Positions 11,755 through 19,755 are shown, numbered from the stretch's first letter. The stretch is 64,000 nucleotides of DNA from Acinetobacter baumannii (GCF_009759685.1 NZ_CP046654.1:1922001-1986000), one strand, 5' to 3'. Notes: generated by a model not told the origin, from the letters alone. Numbers and translations: made by a program.

Positions 11755-13809
11755 ATGGGTCATGTTGATTACGATAGCACATTGATCGTCGGCTCTTTTA
11801 TTGCGGCTGGCGCTATTTGCTATATTGTGATTTCCATGGAGCAGTTAATATTTAAGCAAACTTATAAAAAGATTGAGCCGTTTATTCTATTACTCAATGG
11901 ATTATTACTCGCAGCAGCGATTAGTATTGTCCATATTGTCGGCATGCATGCTTACCATTTATTTGAAGCAGCTTCTTCGAACGTTCCTTTAATTACACTG
12001 GCTTTTGGAATTAGTGCTGTACTTTCAAGTGTCGCAATTTGGCTGACTTCTCGTTTTACACTTCCTATATTTAGACTCATTTTAAGCTCAATCATTATGG
12101 GAATTGGGATTTCTGCTTCTTATTATGTGAGTATGTTAGGCTGGAATATTGATATTTATAAGAAAGACTATACCTCTTTTCTTATTTTATTTTCTGTTTT
12201 AATTGCCATGAGCGGGTCGGGACTAGCTTTCTTGCTGGCCTATAAATTAAAAGAAAGTGAACGTCACCGTATAAGTTTAAAATTAGCCTTTGCAGTGATG
12301 ATGACCCTAAGTATTATGGGGATGCACTATACGGCACTTATTTCGACAAATATTACTGATAAGTTTGTAAGCCAATATCAGGCTGAGCATGACTTGCTGT
12401 TATTTACAATTATTTTAGTTACCTGTCTGGTGCTGGTCGCGAGTTTTATTGTTGCCGTGCTTGAACAACGACTGAACCAGCGAAATCTAGAACTGCGCAA
12501 AGCCAATAAAGAATTAGCCAACCTCTCTATTCAAGATAACTTAACTAAATTACCAAACCGACTTTATTTAGTGGATTACGCCGAAGTTCTCCTGTCAGAT
12601 CACCGTTATAAAGACCAAAAAATTGCTTTTCTCTATATTGATTTAGACCGTTTTAAATCGGTAAATGATGCGTTTGGACACCACTTTGGTGATCAACTGC
12701 TTATACAAATGGCCAATCGTTTACATTGGCAACTCAATGAAAAATGTAAATTGCTTAGAATTGGTGGGGATGAGTTTTTACTAATTGCTGAAAACACTGA
12801 TACTGAAGAGGCAATGCAACTTGCTGAAAAAGTATTACATCTTATTCAAGACAGTTACCAAATTTCCGGTAAAGAAATTAATATTTCAGCAAGTCTAGGT
12901 ATCGCACTGTTCCCTGAACATGGGCAAAATGTTCAAGACCTGCTGATGAATGCCGATGCTGCCATGCTGATGTCTAAGGAGCAGGGCCGCAATACTTATA
13001 CCGTCTTTAGTTATTCTACCCATCAACAAGAAACAAGAAGTCAGTCAAAACTGATCAATGATTTATACAAAGCAGTCGAAGAAAAACAATTTGTTCTCTA
13101 CTACCAGCCAAAATTTAATACCAATCTTGAGATTTGTGGGGTAGAAGCACTCATTCGCTGGAACCATCCGTCCTTAGGTATGCTGACACCGCATATGTTT
13201 ATTGGTGGCGCAGAAAAGACAGGTTTAATTATTCCAATGGGATATTGGGCGCTTGAGCAAGCTTGCCAACAAATTCAGGAATGGGAACGTAGCAATACGC
13301 AGTTTTATCCTATTGCAGTCAATTTATCGGCCTTGCAGTTCGAAAATAAAAAGCTCTTTAGTACTCTCGAAGGCTTATTAAAAAAATACCAAATTCAGCC
13401 TCATCACCTCATTATTGAAATTACCGAATCAACCGCAATGCGGCATATCGACTTAAGCATTCGTGCTTGTGAACGACTGCGCGATATGGGTATTCGGGTG
13501 GCAATTGATGACTTTGGAACAGGGCACTCAAGCTTCTTATATTTAAAAGATTTACCAGTCGATGAACTTAAAATTGACCGTGGATTTATTGTCGATTTAA
13601 AACCGGGCTCAAAAGAAGAAGTCATTTTAGAAAGTATTATTCATTTGGCGAAAAAGTTAGGTTTAACCGTAACAGCCGAAGGGGTGGAAACACAGCAACA
13701 AGTTGAGATTTTAACACGCTTGGGCTGTCAGCAGTTCCAAGGTTATTTGTTGGGTATGCCTGTAAATGTAGGGCAACTGATTCAGTCGCAAGGTGCTCAT
13801 TTTGTTTAA
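11755..13809 (+). CDS. MHYT-GGDEF-EAL membrane cyclic-di-GMP synthase/phosphodiesterase
   Basis: Inner-membrane bifunctional signalling protein of 684 residues. The first 235 residues form seven hydrophobic helices with MHYT-type His motifs (MHAYHL at 64-69 and MGMHYTAL near 185), a fold proposed to sense copper-bound gases such as O2, CO or NO. The GGDEF domain has an intact GGDEF near residue 337 and lacks the RxxD inhibitory site just before it. The EAL domain begins with VEALIRW near 463 and keeps the other catalytic signatures (NLSALQF, EITES, IDDFGTG, LKIDRGF, TAEGVE, QGYLLG). Both activities may therefore be live; which one dominates is not readable. The ATG at 11755 has GGAAG 6 bases before it. 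It is a single gene with no partner. Confidence 0.92.
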   Translation: MGHVDYDSTLIVGSFIAAGAICYIVISMEQLIFKQTYKKIEPFILLLNGLLLAAAISIVHIVGMHAYHLFEAASSNVPLITLAFGISAVLSSVAIWLTSRFTLPIFRLILSSIIMGIGISASYYVSMLGWNIDIYKKDYTSFLILFSVLIAMSGSGLAFLLAYKLKESERHRISLKLAFAVMMTLSIMGMHYTALISTNITDKFVSQYQAEHDLLLFTIILVTCLVLVASFIVAVLEQRLNQRNLELRKANKELANLSIQDNLTKLPNRLYLVDYAEVLLSDHRYKDQKIAFLYIDLDRFKSVNDAFGHHFGDQLLIQMANRLHWQLNEKCKLLRIGGDEFLLIAENTDTEEAMQLAEKVLHLIQDSYQISGKEINISASLGIALFPEHGQNVQDLLMNADAAMLMSKEQGRNTYTVFSYSTHQQETRSQSKLINDLYKAVEEKQFVLYYQPKFNTNLEICGVEALIRWNHPSLGMLTPHMFIGGAEKTGLIIPMGYWALEQACQQIQEWERSNTQFYPIAVNLSALQFENKKLFSTLEGLLKKYQIQPHHLIIEITESTAMRHIDLSIRACERLRDMGIRVAIDDFGTGHSSFLYLKDLPVDELKIDRGFIVDLKPGSKEEVILESIIHLAKKLGLTVTAEGVETQQQVEILTRLGCQQFQGYLLGMPVNVGQLIQSQGAHFV

Positions 13810-13923
13810 CCCAGATATTTGGTTAAATTTAAAAACTACTACTTAATATAATATCTAAAATAATAATTTAGTTAATCTAATGAAAAATAATAAGAATTTT
13901 TAAAACTTGTCATAAATTCCACA

Positions 13924-13952
13924 TTGACACTTCTAAACTCTCAGATTATCCT
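13924..13952 (+). promoter_or_regulatory. Sigma-70 promoter of the structured RNA
   Basis: Perfect minus-35 TTGACA at 13924-13929, a 17-base spacer, and minus-10 TATCCT at 13947-13952. It is one of the best promoter matches seen in this window. Transcription would begin near 13959, exactly where the first hairpin of the structured element starts, which supports both calls. Confidence 0.65.
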
Positions 13953-13958
13953 TTGCCT

Positions 13959-14142
13959 GCTGGCCTACATTGCCAGCCGGTTGTCGCAGACCGATTAGTA
14001 AAGGCATCAGATTATTCCCTCTGAGGAGTAGTCTTGTGTGTACAATCGTCCCTCGCTCGTTGCGGTAGGACGAGTGAGGGACACCTTTGGGTGTGCTGAT
14101 TCTTTACTATCAGTCTGCGAACCCTTGCTCGTTCTGCCACCA
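13959..14142 (+). ncRNA. C4-antisense-like structured RNA
   Basis: Non-coding stretch with dense nested structure. Hairpin 1 is GCTGGC/GCCAGC (13959-13977). A long imperfect stem pairs 13985-14010 with 14096-14119: seven base pairs CGCAGAC/GTCTGCG, then about sixteen more with small bulges. Inside it lie a CCTC/GAGG hairpin, a 13-pair stem GTCCCTCGCTCGT/ACGAGTGAGGGAC (14048-14060 with 14070-14082, one G-U), and CACC/GGTG (14082-14093). The single-stranded tail CTCGTTCTGCC (14128-14138) can pair with 14064-14074 of the inner hairpin. This plan resembles the C4 antisense RNA of phages P1/P7; from memory, multi-copy C4-like small RNAs have been reported in A. baumannii. The 3' end is not defined by the sequence. 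Confidence 0.65.
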
Positions 14143-14187
14143 TAATCTTTTATTAATGCTTTGGCAGAACTCCCCAAATAAGGAGTT
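14131..14187 (+). promoter_or_regulatory. Two consecutive hairpins, the second masking a ribosome-binding site
   Basis: The first hairpin pairs GTTCTGCCA (14131-14139) with TGGCAGAAC (14162-14170), nine perfect pairs. The second pairs AACTCC (14168-14173) with GGAGTT (14182-14187) across an 8-base loop and buries the AGGAG Shine-Dalgarno of the mini-ORF at 14192. The first hairpin competes with pairing of 14128-14138 to 14064-14074 inside the C4-like element. The first and second hairpins overlap by three bases, so they also compete. This is what a translational switch would look like. Confidence 0.5.
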
Positions 14188-14191
14188 GGCT

Positions 14192-14221
14192 ATGCATACT
14201 ATTTTTACCCCTCCCAGTTAG
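14192..14221 (+). CDS. Nine-codon mini-ORF behind masked ribosome site
   Basis: ATG at 14192 encodes MHTIFTPPS and stops with TAG. A strong AGGAG at 14181-14185 lies 6 bases ahead of the ATG, good initiation geometry in an otherwise non-coding stretch, and is sequestered by a hairpin. In P1-type immunity regions the C4 RNA controls a small ORF placed immediately downstream; this frame occupies that place. It could be a leader peptide, or the stub of a longer ORF lost by mutation. There is no evidence of expression. Confidence 0.3.
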   Translation: MHTIFTPPS

Positions 14222-14283
14222 TCTTTATGCAGTTTGATCACCTTTAGGTTTTCAGGCGTCAGTTCTTCACGACTAAAAATCAT
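14218..14283 (-). pseudogene. Possible protein-coding remnant, antisense to the region below the structured RNA
   Basis: Minus-strand frame from ATG at 14283 to TAA at 14218 encodes 21 residues (MIFSREELTPENLKVIKLHK plus a final Asp). The frame is open for eight more codons upstream. The composition is protein-like and the codons are more GC-rich than the surrounding AT-rich DNA. The stop codon overlaps the mini-ORF stop on the other strand. No start with a ribosome site is visible. I read it as a possible fragment of a decayed mobile-element gene, but chance cannot be excluded at this length. Confidence 0.25.
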
Positions 14284-14415
14284 ATCAACAATAAAACTTG
14301 AGATGCGTTAGGGCAGTCTTTGGGGCCTTTGCATGCTTTTTTTGCTTAGAGCAAAAGTTGCAGTCGTTTTATCTCTTTTAAACACAACAAGAAATTATTT
14401 TATAACGGTAACTAT

Positions 14416-14979
14416 ATGCCATATTCAGATCTCTCATTTCGCGCGTTAAGCGTGCTCCATAAGTCTCGATATCTTTTTAATAAACATGGTTTTCATAACG
14501 TAGGAGTAGACCGCATTGTGCGAGAAGCAGAGGTGCCAAAAGCTTCGTTTTATAACTATTTCCACTCTAAAGAACGGCTTATTGAAATATGCCTACACTT
14601 TCAAAAAGACGTCTTAAAAGAACAAGTGCACTCAATCATTTACATACAAAAAGATTTAATCTTGCGTGAAAAACTCAAGAAGATTTTCTTTTTACATACC
14701 AGTCTGGATGGTTATTATCACTTGCTATTTAGGGCTATTTTTGAAATTGAGAAACTCTATCCCGCAGCCTATCAAGTGGTTATACAATATCGGCATTGGT
14801 TAACTACTGAAGTTTATAAATTGCTTTTAACTGTGAAGAAAGATGCTACGAAAAGCGATAGCGATATGTTTTTATTTACATTAGAGGGGGCCATTATTCA
14901 GCTGCTAGATGAAACGAGGGGTGATACGAGAGAACTGTTATTCGCTTATATTTTAAAGGGTATTTTTCTTAAAGATTAA
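14416..14979 (+). CDS. TetR-family transcriptional regulator
   Basis: A 187-residue one-component repressor. The N-terminal helix-turn-helix covers about residues 14-58 (FNKHGFHNVGVDRIVREAEV, then ASFYNYFHSKERLIEICL). The helical C-terminal ligand and dimer domain is not recognisable to a named subfamily. It shares the GVDxI, SFYNYF/TFYKYF and SKExLIExCL motifs, and an LYP...Y R.W segment near residue 115, with the TetR gene at 15196-15768, so the two are probably paralogues. It is convergent with that gene. The long leader (13.95-14.41 kb) contains the structured RNA, which might read into this gene. Targets are unknown. Confidence 0.88.
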   Translation: MPYSDLSFRALSVLHKSRYLFNKHGFHNVGVDRIVREAEVPKASFYNYFHSKERLIEICLHFQKDVLKEQVHSIIYIQKDLILREKLKKIFFLHTSLDGYYHLLFRAIFEIEKLYPAAYQVVIQYRHWLTTEVYKLLLTVKKDATKSDSDMFLFTLEGAIIQLLDETRGDTRELLFAYILKGIFLKD

Positions 14980-15037
14980 TTTATTAAAATCTATATGTTT
15001 ATTAATTGATATATTTAGAATAACTAAATTTATATAG

Positions 15038-15078
15038 AGTTCAGGCGGTTGTGCTTTTAAAACATATCGGCCTGAACT
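15038..15078. terminator. Inverted repeat between convergent tetR genes
   Basis: Perfect 9-base arms AGTTCAGGC (15038-15046) and GCCTGAACT (15070-15078) around a 23-base spacer, lying between two convergent genes. It may serve as a bidirectional terminator, although the T-tract is short. A regulator-binding site is the alternative. Confidence 0.45.
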
Positions 15079-15195
15079 TTATATTGAACCAGATAAAAAA
15101 ACAGATCTGATCACCTGATAGAGCATGTATTACAGATCCTCTCATCTTCAAAATAAAACTTATAATATGGTAAGGAACCGTAATAATTAAATTTT

Positions 15196-15768
15196 TTAAG
15201 CAGCTTCATATTTTTGTTTTGTTTCAAGCTCAATGAGTTTATTTATATAAGACCATGTTTCTTCAGAGTTAATTTCTGGTTTGTTAATTGTCCCGTCAAT
15301 AATAAGCCCATCTATAATGTTAAGAAAAAGACTGCTTAATACTTTTGGATCTTCAATTTCTAACTCTAAAAATATAGATAAAACTAAACTGTAAATCCAT
15401 TCACGGTATTTATTTACTTGTTTTTTAATAGAAGGATAGAGCTGCAGGACTTCTATCGTTGCTTTTTTAAATAAACAACCACTAAAATCTTCAGTGTTAA
15501 TCCAGTCGATATACCAATTAAAAATACTTTTCAGTTTATTTAATGGGTCATCTACACTATTAACTTTATCTAATAAAGAAGTTTGGACTTCTAAAATTCT
15601 TCGGCGAAGACACTCTTCAATTAAAACTTCTTTAGAAGAGAAGTACTTATAAAAAGTCATTTTTGCAACTTTAGATTCAGCAATAATTTTGTCTACCCCA
15701 ATTGAGGTATAACTTTTCTGATTAAAAAGGGTCATTGCTGTTGTTATAATCGTTTCTCTTTTTGACAT
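15196..15768 (-). CDS. TetR-family transcriptional regulator
   Basis: A 190-residue regulator with an N-terminal helix-turn-helix (FNQKSYTSIGVDKIIAESKV, then MTFYKYFSSKEVLIEECL, about residues 15-55). The C-terminal domain carries a single Cys in DFSGCLFKKATIEV, a position at which several TetR subfamilies have a conserved GC(P/L)F motif. I chose the ATG at 15768 (MSKRETIITTAM) because GGGG precedes it by 6 bases; the frame opens five codons earlier. It is divergent from the diiron gene at 16099 with about 330 bases between, which contain two palindromes, so it likely controls that gene and itself. Confidence 0.88.
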   Translation of the reverse strand: MSKRETIITTAMTLFNQKSYTSIGVDKIIAESKVAKMTFYKYFSSKEVLIEECLRRRILEVQTSLLDKVNSVDDPLNKLKSIFNWYIDWINTEDFSGCLFKKATIEVLQLYPSIKKQVNKYREWIYSLVLSIFLELEIEDPKVLSSLFLNIIDGLIIDGTINKPEINSEETWSYINKLIELETKQKYEAA

Positions 15769-16098
15769 TGGTTGCCCCGTCATAGATATTTTTTGATTAA
15801 CTTTGCTATTGTAAAGTATGAAAGCTTAAATAAAACTTATTTAATGATATTTAAAAAATTATATTTATTCAATAGCTTGGTTTGCCTTGATAAATAAAGA
15901 AATAAATATTTTATTGGCAATAGTTTACTTTTTTAAATAATATTAATTAATCCATTGATTTGTTGAGATAATAATCATAATATCAATTCGTTAAGTATGG
16001 GTATAAGGAATTTATCCTTTTTACGTTTGAATACGTAATGGAAATAGAGGGATAGCCTTTAGCTTAACTATAAGAAAAACTTTTTATTGAGAATGATT
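15769..16098. promoter_or_regulatory. Divergent intergenic region with two adjacent palindromes
   Basis: About 330 AT-rich bases between the divergent tetR and the diiron gene. Two perfect inverted repeats lie nearly back to back: AAGGA-ATTTA-TCCTT (16005-16019) and TTACGT-TTGAAT-ACGTAA (16021-16038), about 60-95 bases before the diiron gene. Spacing and symmetry suit a dimeric TetR operator. Neither can be a terminator of an upstream gene, since none reads toward it. No confident minus-35/minus-10 pair could be picked out. Confidence 0.5.
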
Positions 16099-16962
16099 AT
16101 GTCAAAAAAAATTGAAGACTTTAATAATCCAAGAGAAAAAGCATTGCAGGGGATGAAAGATAGTATTCCCGCTTCACAATGGGAAGAAAACTTACAGTTT
16201 CTCAAACAATTAAGGAATAAAATTGCGCAATTACCAGTAAGTAAACACCCTGCAATTGAAATATTAAATAACGGTTATCTTGATAAACAAACCCTGACTC
16301 GTATTCATTTAGAATATCGTCATGCCATTGTTCAGATTTTTACCGATGCTTTATTAAAGGCGCAGTTTCTGACAAAACAATTGGAGCCAAAGCTTCACTC
16401 GGGCGCTAAAATGTTTCCACGGGTGTTGTTGAGCTTAAATATATTAGATGAATTTGGTTTTCGACCGGGTTTAGATAAAGATCATTATTATTTAGGCAAC
16501 CCTGAATATGCACATTATCTATTATATGAAGATTTGCTAAATGACTATGGTTTGACTGAGGCTGACCGCCGTAATTATAAACCTTCAAAAATTGCAGATC
16601 AGGTGAGAACATTTTTAGAAGCTTCTTACGATCGTTATATTAATGTGGTGGCATTATTGGCGGTGGCAGAAGAAGAAGTCATTCTTTTTAGCCCGCCATT
16701 ACGACAAGCAACCAAGTTTGTAAATATCGATGTTGAGGGTGGTGGTTATTACCATGTACATGGCGTTTCAACAGATGAAACAGCTGAAGCTGCTGATGAT
16801 GACCATCAAGATGACCTTTGGTTTGCGTTGGCTCAAGCCATTACCAAAGATGACTATGAAAACTTGACTCAACTATGTCTTGATTATTGTGCATTGTGGA
16901 CTGAGTTTTGGGATGCACAAATTGCCGATGTCCAATTTATTGAAGAAAAGAAATTAGCATAA
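16099..16962 (+). CDS. Haem-oxygenase-like (HDO-type) iron-containing redox enzyme, substrate unknown
   Basis: A 287-residue, mostly helical cytoplasmic protein of the iron-containing redox enzyme family (PqqC/TenA/haem-oxygenase-like fold). Candidate metal ligands are visible: the Glu and His of LEYRHAIVQIF (about residue 75), the EEEVILF segment (about 195), and the His/Asp-rich YYHVHG...DDDHQDDLWF (about 225-250). Members of this superfamily use a diiron centre for oxidative cleavage or hydroxylation; no substrate can be read here. I chose the ATG at 16099; an ATG at 16093 and a TTG at 16087 are in frame and equally weak. It is divergent from a TetR gene and has its own terminator, so it is probably a single regulated unit. 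Confidence 0.75.
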   Translation: MSKKIEDFNNPREKALQGMKDSIPASQWEENLQFLKQLRNKIAQLPVSKHPAIEILNNGYLDKQTLTRIHLEYRHAIVQIFTDALLKAQFLTKQLEPKLHSGAKMFPRVLLSLNILDEFGFRPGLDKDHYYLGNPEYAHYLLYEDLLNDYGLTEADRRNYKPSKIADQVRTFLEASYDRYINVVALLAVAEEEVILFSPPLRQATKFVNIDVEGGGYYHVHGVSTDETAEAADDDHQDDLWFALAQAITKDDYENLTQLCLDYCALWTEFWDAQIADVQFIEEKKLA

Positions 16963-16980
16963 GCTGTTCAGTTTATTCGT

Positions 16981-17012
16981 AAAAAGCCTGTTGATATTGA
17001 ACAGGCTTTTTT
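16981..17012 (+). terminator. Intrinsic terminator of the diiron-protein gene
   Basis: Stem AAAAGCCTGTT/AACAGGCTTTT around a short loop, followed by T residues, 18 bases after the stop. It separates this gene from prfC. Confidence 0.88.
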
Positions 17013-17166
17013 AATGGCTCAATTAAAAATATTCCAAATATGAAAACACGGATAGACAACTCAACAATCTCTAAACAGGACCTATAAATCTGCTACAATT
17101 ACGCCAATTTTTATTTTGATCGACTTTAGATCTTTGGCACTGCAATCTCCGCAGTAGGTGTATTTC

Positions 17167-18759
17167 ATGAGTTTTAAAGATGAGTTAGCGGCACAGGTCG
17201 CTCAACGACGCACATTTGCTATTATTTCCCACCCCGATGCCGGTAAAACCACCATGACAGAAAAACTGTTGTTATGGGGTAAAGCGATTCAGGTTGCAGG
17301 GATGGTAAAAAGCCGTAAATCTGATCGTGCAGCTACATCTGACTGGATGGAAATGGAAAAAGAACGTGGTATTTCGATCACCACGTCTGTTATGCAGTTC
17401 CCATATAAAGGTCACACGATTAACTTACTCGATACACCGGGGCACGAAGACTTCTCGGAAGATACTTATCGTACCCTTACTGCTGTTGACTCTGCACTAA
17501 TGGTGATTGATGGTGCAAAAGGTGTCGAAGAACGTACCATCAAATTGATGGAAGTGTGTCGTATGCGTGACACACCAATTATTTCATTCGTCAACAAAAT
17601 GGACCGTGAAATTCGTGAGCCACTTGAGTTGTTAGATGAAATTGAAAATGTCTTAAACATTCGCTGTGTACCAATTACATGGCCACTTGGTATGGGTCGT
17701 GACTTTGCTGGTGTATACAATATTCTTGAAGATAAATTGTATGTCTACAAAGCAGGTTTTGGTTCAACCATTACCGATATTGAAGTACGTGATGGCTATA
17801 ATCACGCTGATATTCGTGAAAAAGTTGGTGAGTTAGCGTGGGCTTCTTTTGAAGAGTCACTTGAGCTTGTACAAATGGCAAATGAGCCATTAGACCGTGA
17901 ACTTTTCTTACAAGGTAAACAAACACCTGTTTTATTTGGTACAGCATTAGGTAACTTTGGTGTTGACCACGTTCTCGATGCATTTATGAACTGGGCACCT
18001 GAACCTAAAGCACATCCAACGCAAGAGCGTATGGTTGAAGCAAAAGAAGAAGGTTTCTCTGGCTTTGTATTTAAAATTCAAGCCAACATGGACCCTAAAC
18101 ACCGTGACCGTATTGCCTTCATGCGTATTTGTTCAGGTAAATACGAGAAAGGCTTGAAAATGAATCACGTACGTATTGGTAAAGAAGTTCGTATTAGTGA
18201 TGCGTTGACTTTCCTTGCAGGCGAGCGTGAGCACTTAGAAGAAGCATGGCCGGGCGATATTATTGGTTTACACAACCACGGTACAATCCAGATTGGTGAT
18301 ACTTTCACTAGCGGTGAAAACTTGCACTTCACAGGTATTCCTCACTTCGCGCCGGAAATGTTCCGCCGTGTACGTTTGAAAGACCCATTAAAGTCAAAAC
18401 AGTTGCAAAAAGGTTTGAAAGAGTTGTCTGAAGAAGGTGCAACTCAGGTATTTATGCCACAAATTAGCAATGATTTGATCGTGGGAGCTGTGGGTGTACT
18501 TCAGTTCGACGTTGTTGCTTACCGCTTGAAAGAAGAATATAAAGTTGACTGTGTTTATGAGCCAGTAAGTGTAAATACGGTACGCTGGATTCATTGTGAT
18601 GATGAAAAGATTCTTAACGAGTTTAAGAAAAAGGCACATGACCAACTTTCTATTGATGGTGGCGGACACTTAACGTATCTTGCGCCAAGCCGAGTGAATT
18701 TGCAGATTATGCAAGAGCGTTGGCCTGATATTGAGTTCCGTAGCACACGTGAACACTAA
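17167..18759 (+). CDS. prfC: Peptide chain release factor 3 (RF3 GTPase)
   Basis: Translational GTPase that removes RF1/RF2 from the ribosome after termination. The ATG at 17167 ([10 protein letters not shown]) has AGGTG 6 bases ahead and gives 530 residues, the family length; a GTG three codons upstream is rejected. Seen: P-loop SHPDAGKTT (21-29), switch [18 protein letters not shown] near 142, then domain 2 and the RF3-specific C-terminal domain ([34 protein letters not shown]). Monocistronic, with a terminator-like hairpin after the stop. Confidence 0.98.
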   Translation: MSFKDELAAQVAQRRTFAIISHPDAGKTTMTEKLLLWGKAIQVAGMVKSRKSDRAATSDWMEMEKERGISITTSVMQFPYKGHTINLLDTPGHEDFSEDTYRTLTAVDSALMVIDGAKGVEERTIKLMEVCRMRDTPIISFVNKMDREIREPLELLDEIENVLNIRCVPITWPLGMGRDFAGVYNILEDKLYVYKAGFGSTITDIEVRDGYNHADIREKVGELAWASFEESLELVQMANEPLDRELFLQGKQTPVLFGTALGNFGVDHVLDAFMNWAPEPKAHPTQERMVEAKEEGFSGFVFKIQANMDPKHRDRIAFMRICSGKYEKGLKMNHVRIGKEVRISDALTFLAGEREHLEEAWPGDIIGLHNHGTIQIGDTFTSGENLHFTGIPHFAPEMFRRVRLKDPLKSKQLQKGLKELSEEGATQVFMPQISNDLIVGAVGVLQFDVVAYRLKEEYKVDCVYEPVSVNTVRWIHCDDEKILNEFKKKAHDQLSIDGGGHLTYLAPSRVNLQIMQERWPDIEFRSTREH

Positions 18760-18773
18760 TCATGTAAATGTGA

Positions 18774-18806
18774 CAAACAGCTTCGAATAGAAGCTGTTTT
18801 GTTTTG
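18774..18806 (+). terminator. Hairpin terminator after prfC
   Basis: Stem AACAGCTTC/GAAGCTGTT (18776-18784 with 18790-18798) and loop GAATA, followed by a T-rich stretch 15 bases past the prfC stop. Confidence 0.8.
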
Positions 18807-18828
18807 AAAAATAAGAAAGGATGATGAA

Positions 18829-19671
18829 ATGAACTTGAGTAAAAAGACAATTATTGCGCTTGTGGTTGCAGCCATAGCTCTAATTTTGGCTATTTGTGTA
18901 TTTGTCTGGAAAAAGCCTCAGTCTTCATCATCTTCTCAAGAAAATTCAGCTTCTACTCAAGACCATCCGGTTGAGAAAGCAGAGGTTTTACCTTATTTAA
19001 ATTTGACCGAAACCAAAGCAAGTTATGCAGTGCCGTTTTGTGAAAAGAAAAATTGTATTGATGTCGATATTCAAACCATAAAAACCCAAGATGCGTGGTT
19101 AAATAGCTGGATTGAAAAAAATCAGGCGAAAGTTATTCAGGCTCAAATTAATTTGAAAAAAGATTTAAGCCTTCAACAAGCGATTAATGCTTACGTGAAA
19201 AAGTCGGATGAATGGCAAGATAAGTATTCTAAAAATCGTGCTTATGAGTTACACATTCGTACACGCATTGCCTCGCAGCGTAACCAGTATGTGTTATTGC
19301 AACTGGCTTTAGACAGTAAACAAGAAGAAATCACCATAAAAGACCGTTATTATTTTTTCGTGGCTGATCGTAAACTGCATAAAAACTTAACGTTGCTTGA
19401 TGTGCTTAAAAAAGACCAGCAACCGACAGTACATCAAATTGTTCAAACCGCGTATCAGGACTGGTTGAAAAAGCAAACTGCCGATGTCAAAAAACAGGCC
19501 CCAAAAACTTTATATTGGGGACAAGCTGACTGGTTCTTTGATGGTGAAGGGGTAGGTTTGCACTATCAGGCAAATCAGATTACGAAAGATGCGCCTCAAC
19601 TTGATATTTATTTAACAACAGAACAAACGAAAAAAATATTGCAACCTCAGGTTTATGAACAAATGTTTTAA
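18829..19671 (+). CDS. Membrane-anchored envelope protein, DUF3298/RsiV-like relative
   Basis: A 280-residue protein with one N-terminal transmembrane anchor (about residues 7-28), a Ser/Gln linker (30-55), and a periplasmic domain. A CEKKNC motif (C-x4-C) near residue 70 matches the CDGKTC of the next gene at the same place after the linker, so the two are likely paralogues arranged in tandem. The C-terminal part (WFFDGEGVGLHYQANQI, then LDIYLT) resembles the DUF3298 half of RsiV/PdaC-like proteins, which bind lysozyme or modify peptidoglycan in other bacteria. No catalytic residues can be named. AGGATGATGAA precedes the ATG. The role is unknown. Confidence 0.7.
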   Translation: MNLSKKTIIALVVAAIALILAICVFVWKKPQSSSSSQENSASTQDHPVEKAEVLPYLNLTETKASYAVPFCEKKNCIDVDIQTIKTQDAWLNSWIEKNQAKVIQAQINLKKDLSLQQAINAYVKKSDEWQDKYSKNRAYELHIRTRIASQRNQYVLLQLALDSKQEEITIKDRYYFFVADRKLHKNLTLLDVLKKDQQPTVHQIVQTAYQDWLKKQTADVKKQAPKTLYWGQADWFFDGEGVGLHYQANQITKDAPQLDIYLTTEQTKKILQPQVYEQMF

Positions 19672-19755
19672 GTTAGTAGCAGAATTTGCAACCTACTTGT
19701 AGATGCGCTAACTTCATATGAGTTATGCATAATCTTCTCAGAATAAAGGCAAAAT

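Noticed and set aside
12541..13020. Possible degenerate GGDEF domain
   Set aside because: Checked for a degenerate motif; GGDEF is intact, so the domain is not a pseudo-synthase by sequence.
14048..14082. The 13-pair hairpin taken alone as an intrinsic terminator of the MHYT gene
   Set aside because: There is no T-tract after it, it is 240 bases past the stop, and a strong promoter lies between the stop and the hairpin.
13985..14119. yybP-ykoY-type manganese riboswitch, suggested by GAGGAGTAG
   Set aside because: The paired conserved loops of that class are not found and the downstream gene is a TetR regulator, not a metal exporter; the C4-like fold explains the sequence better.
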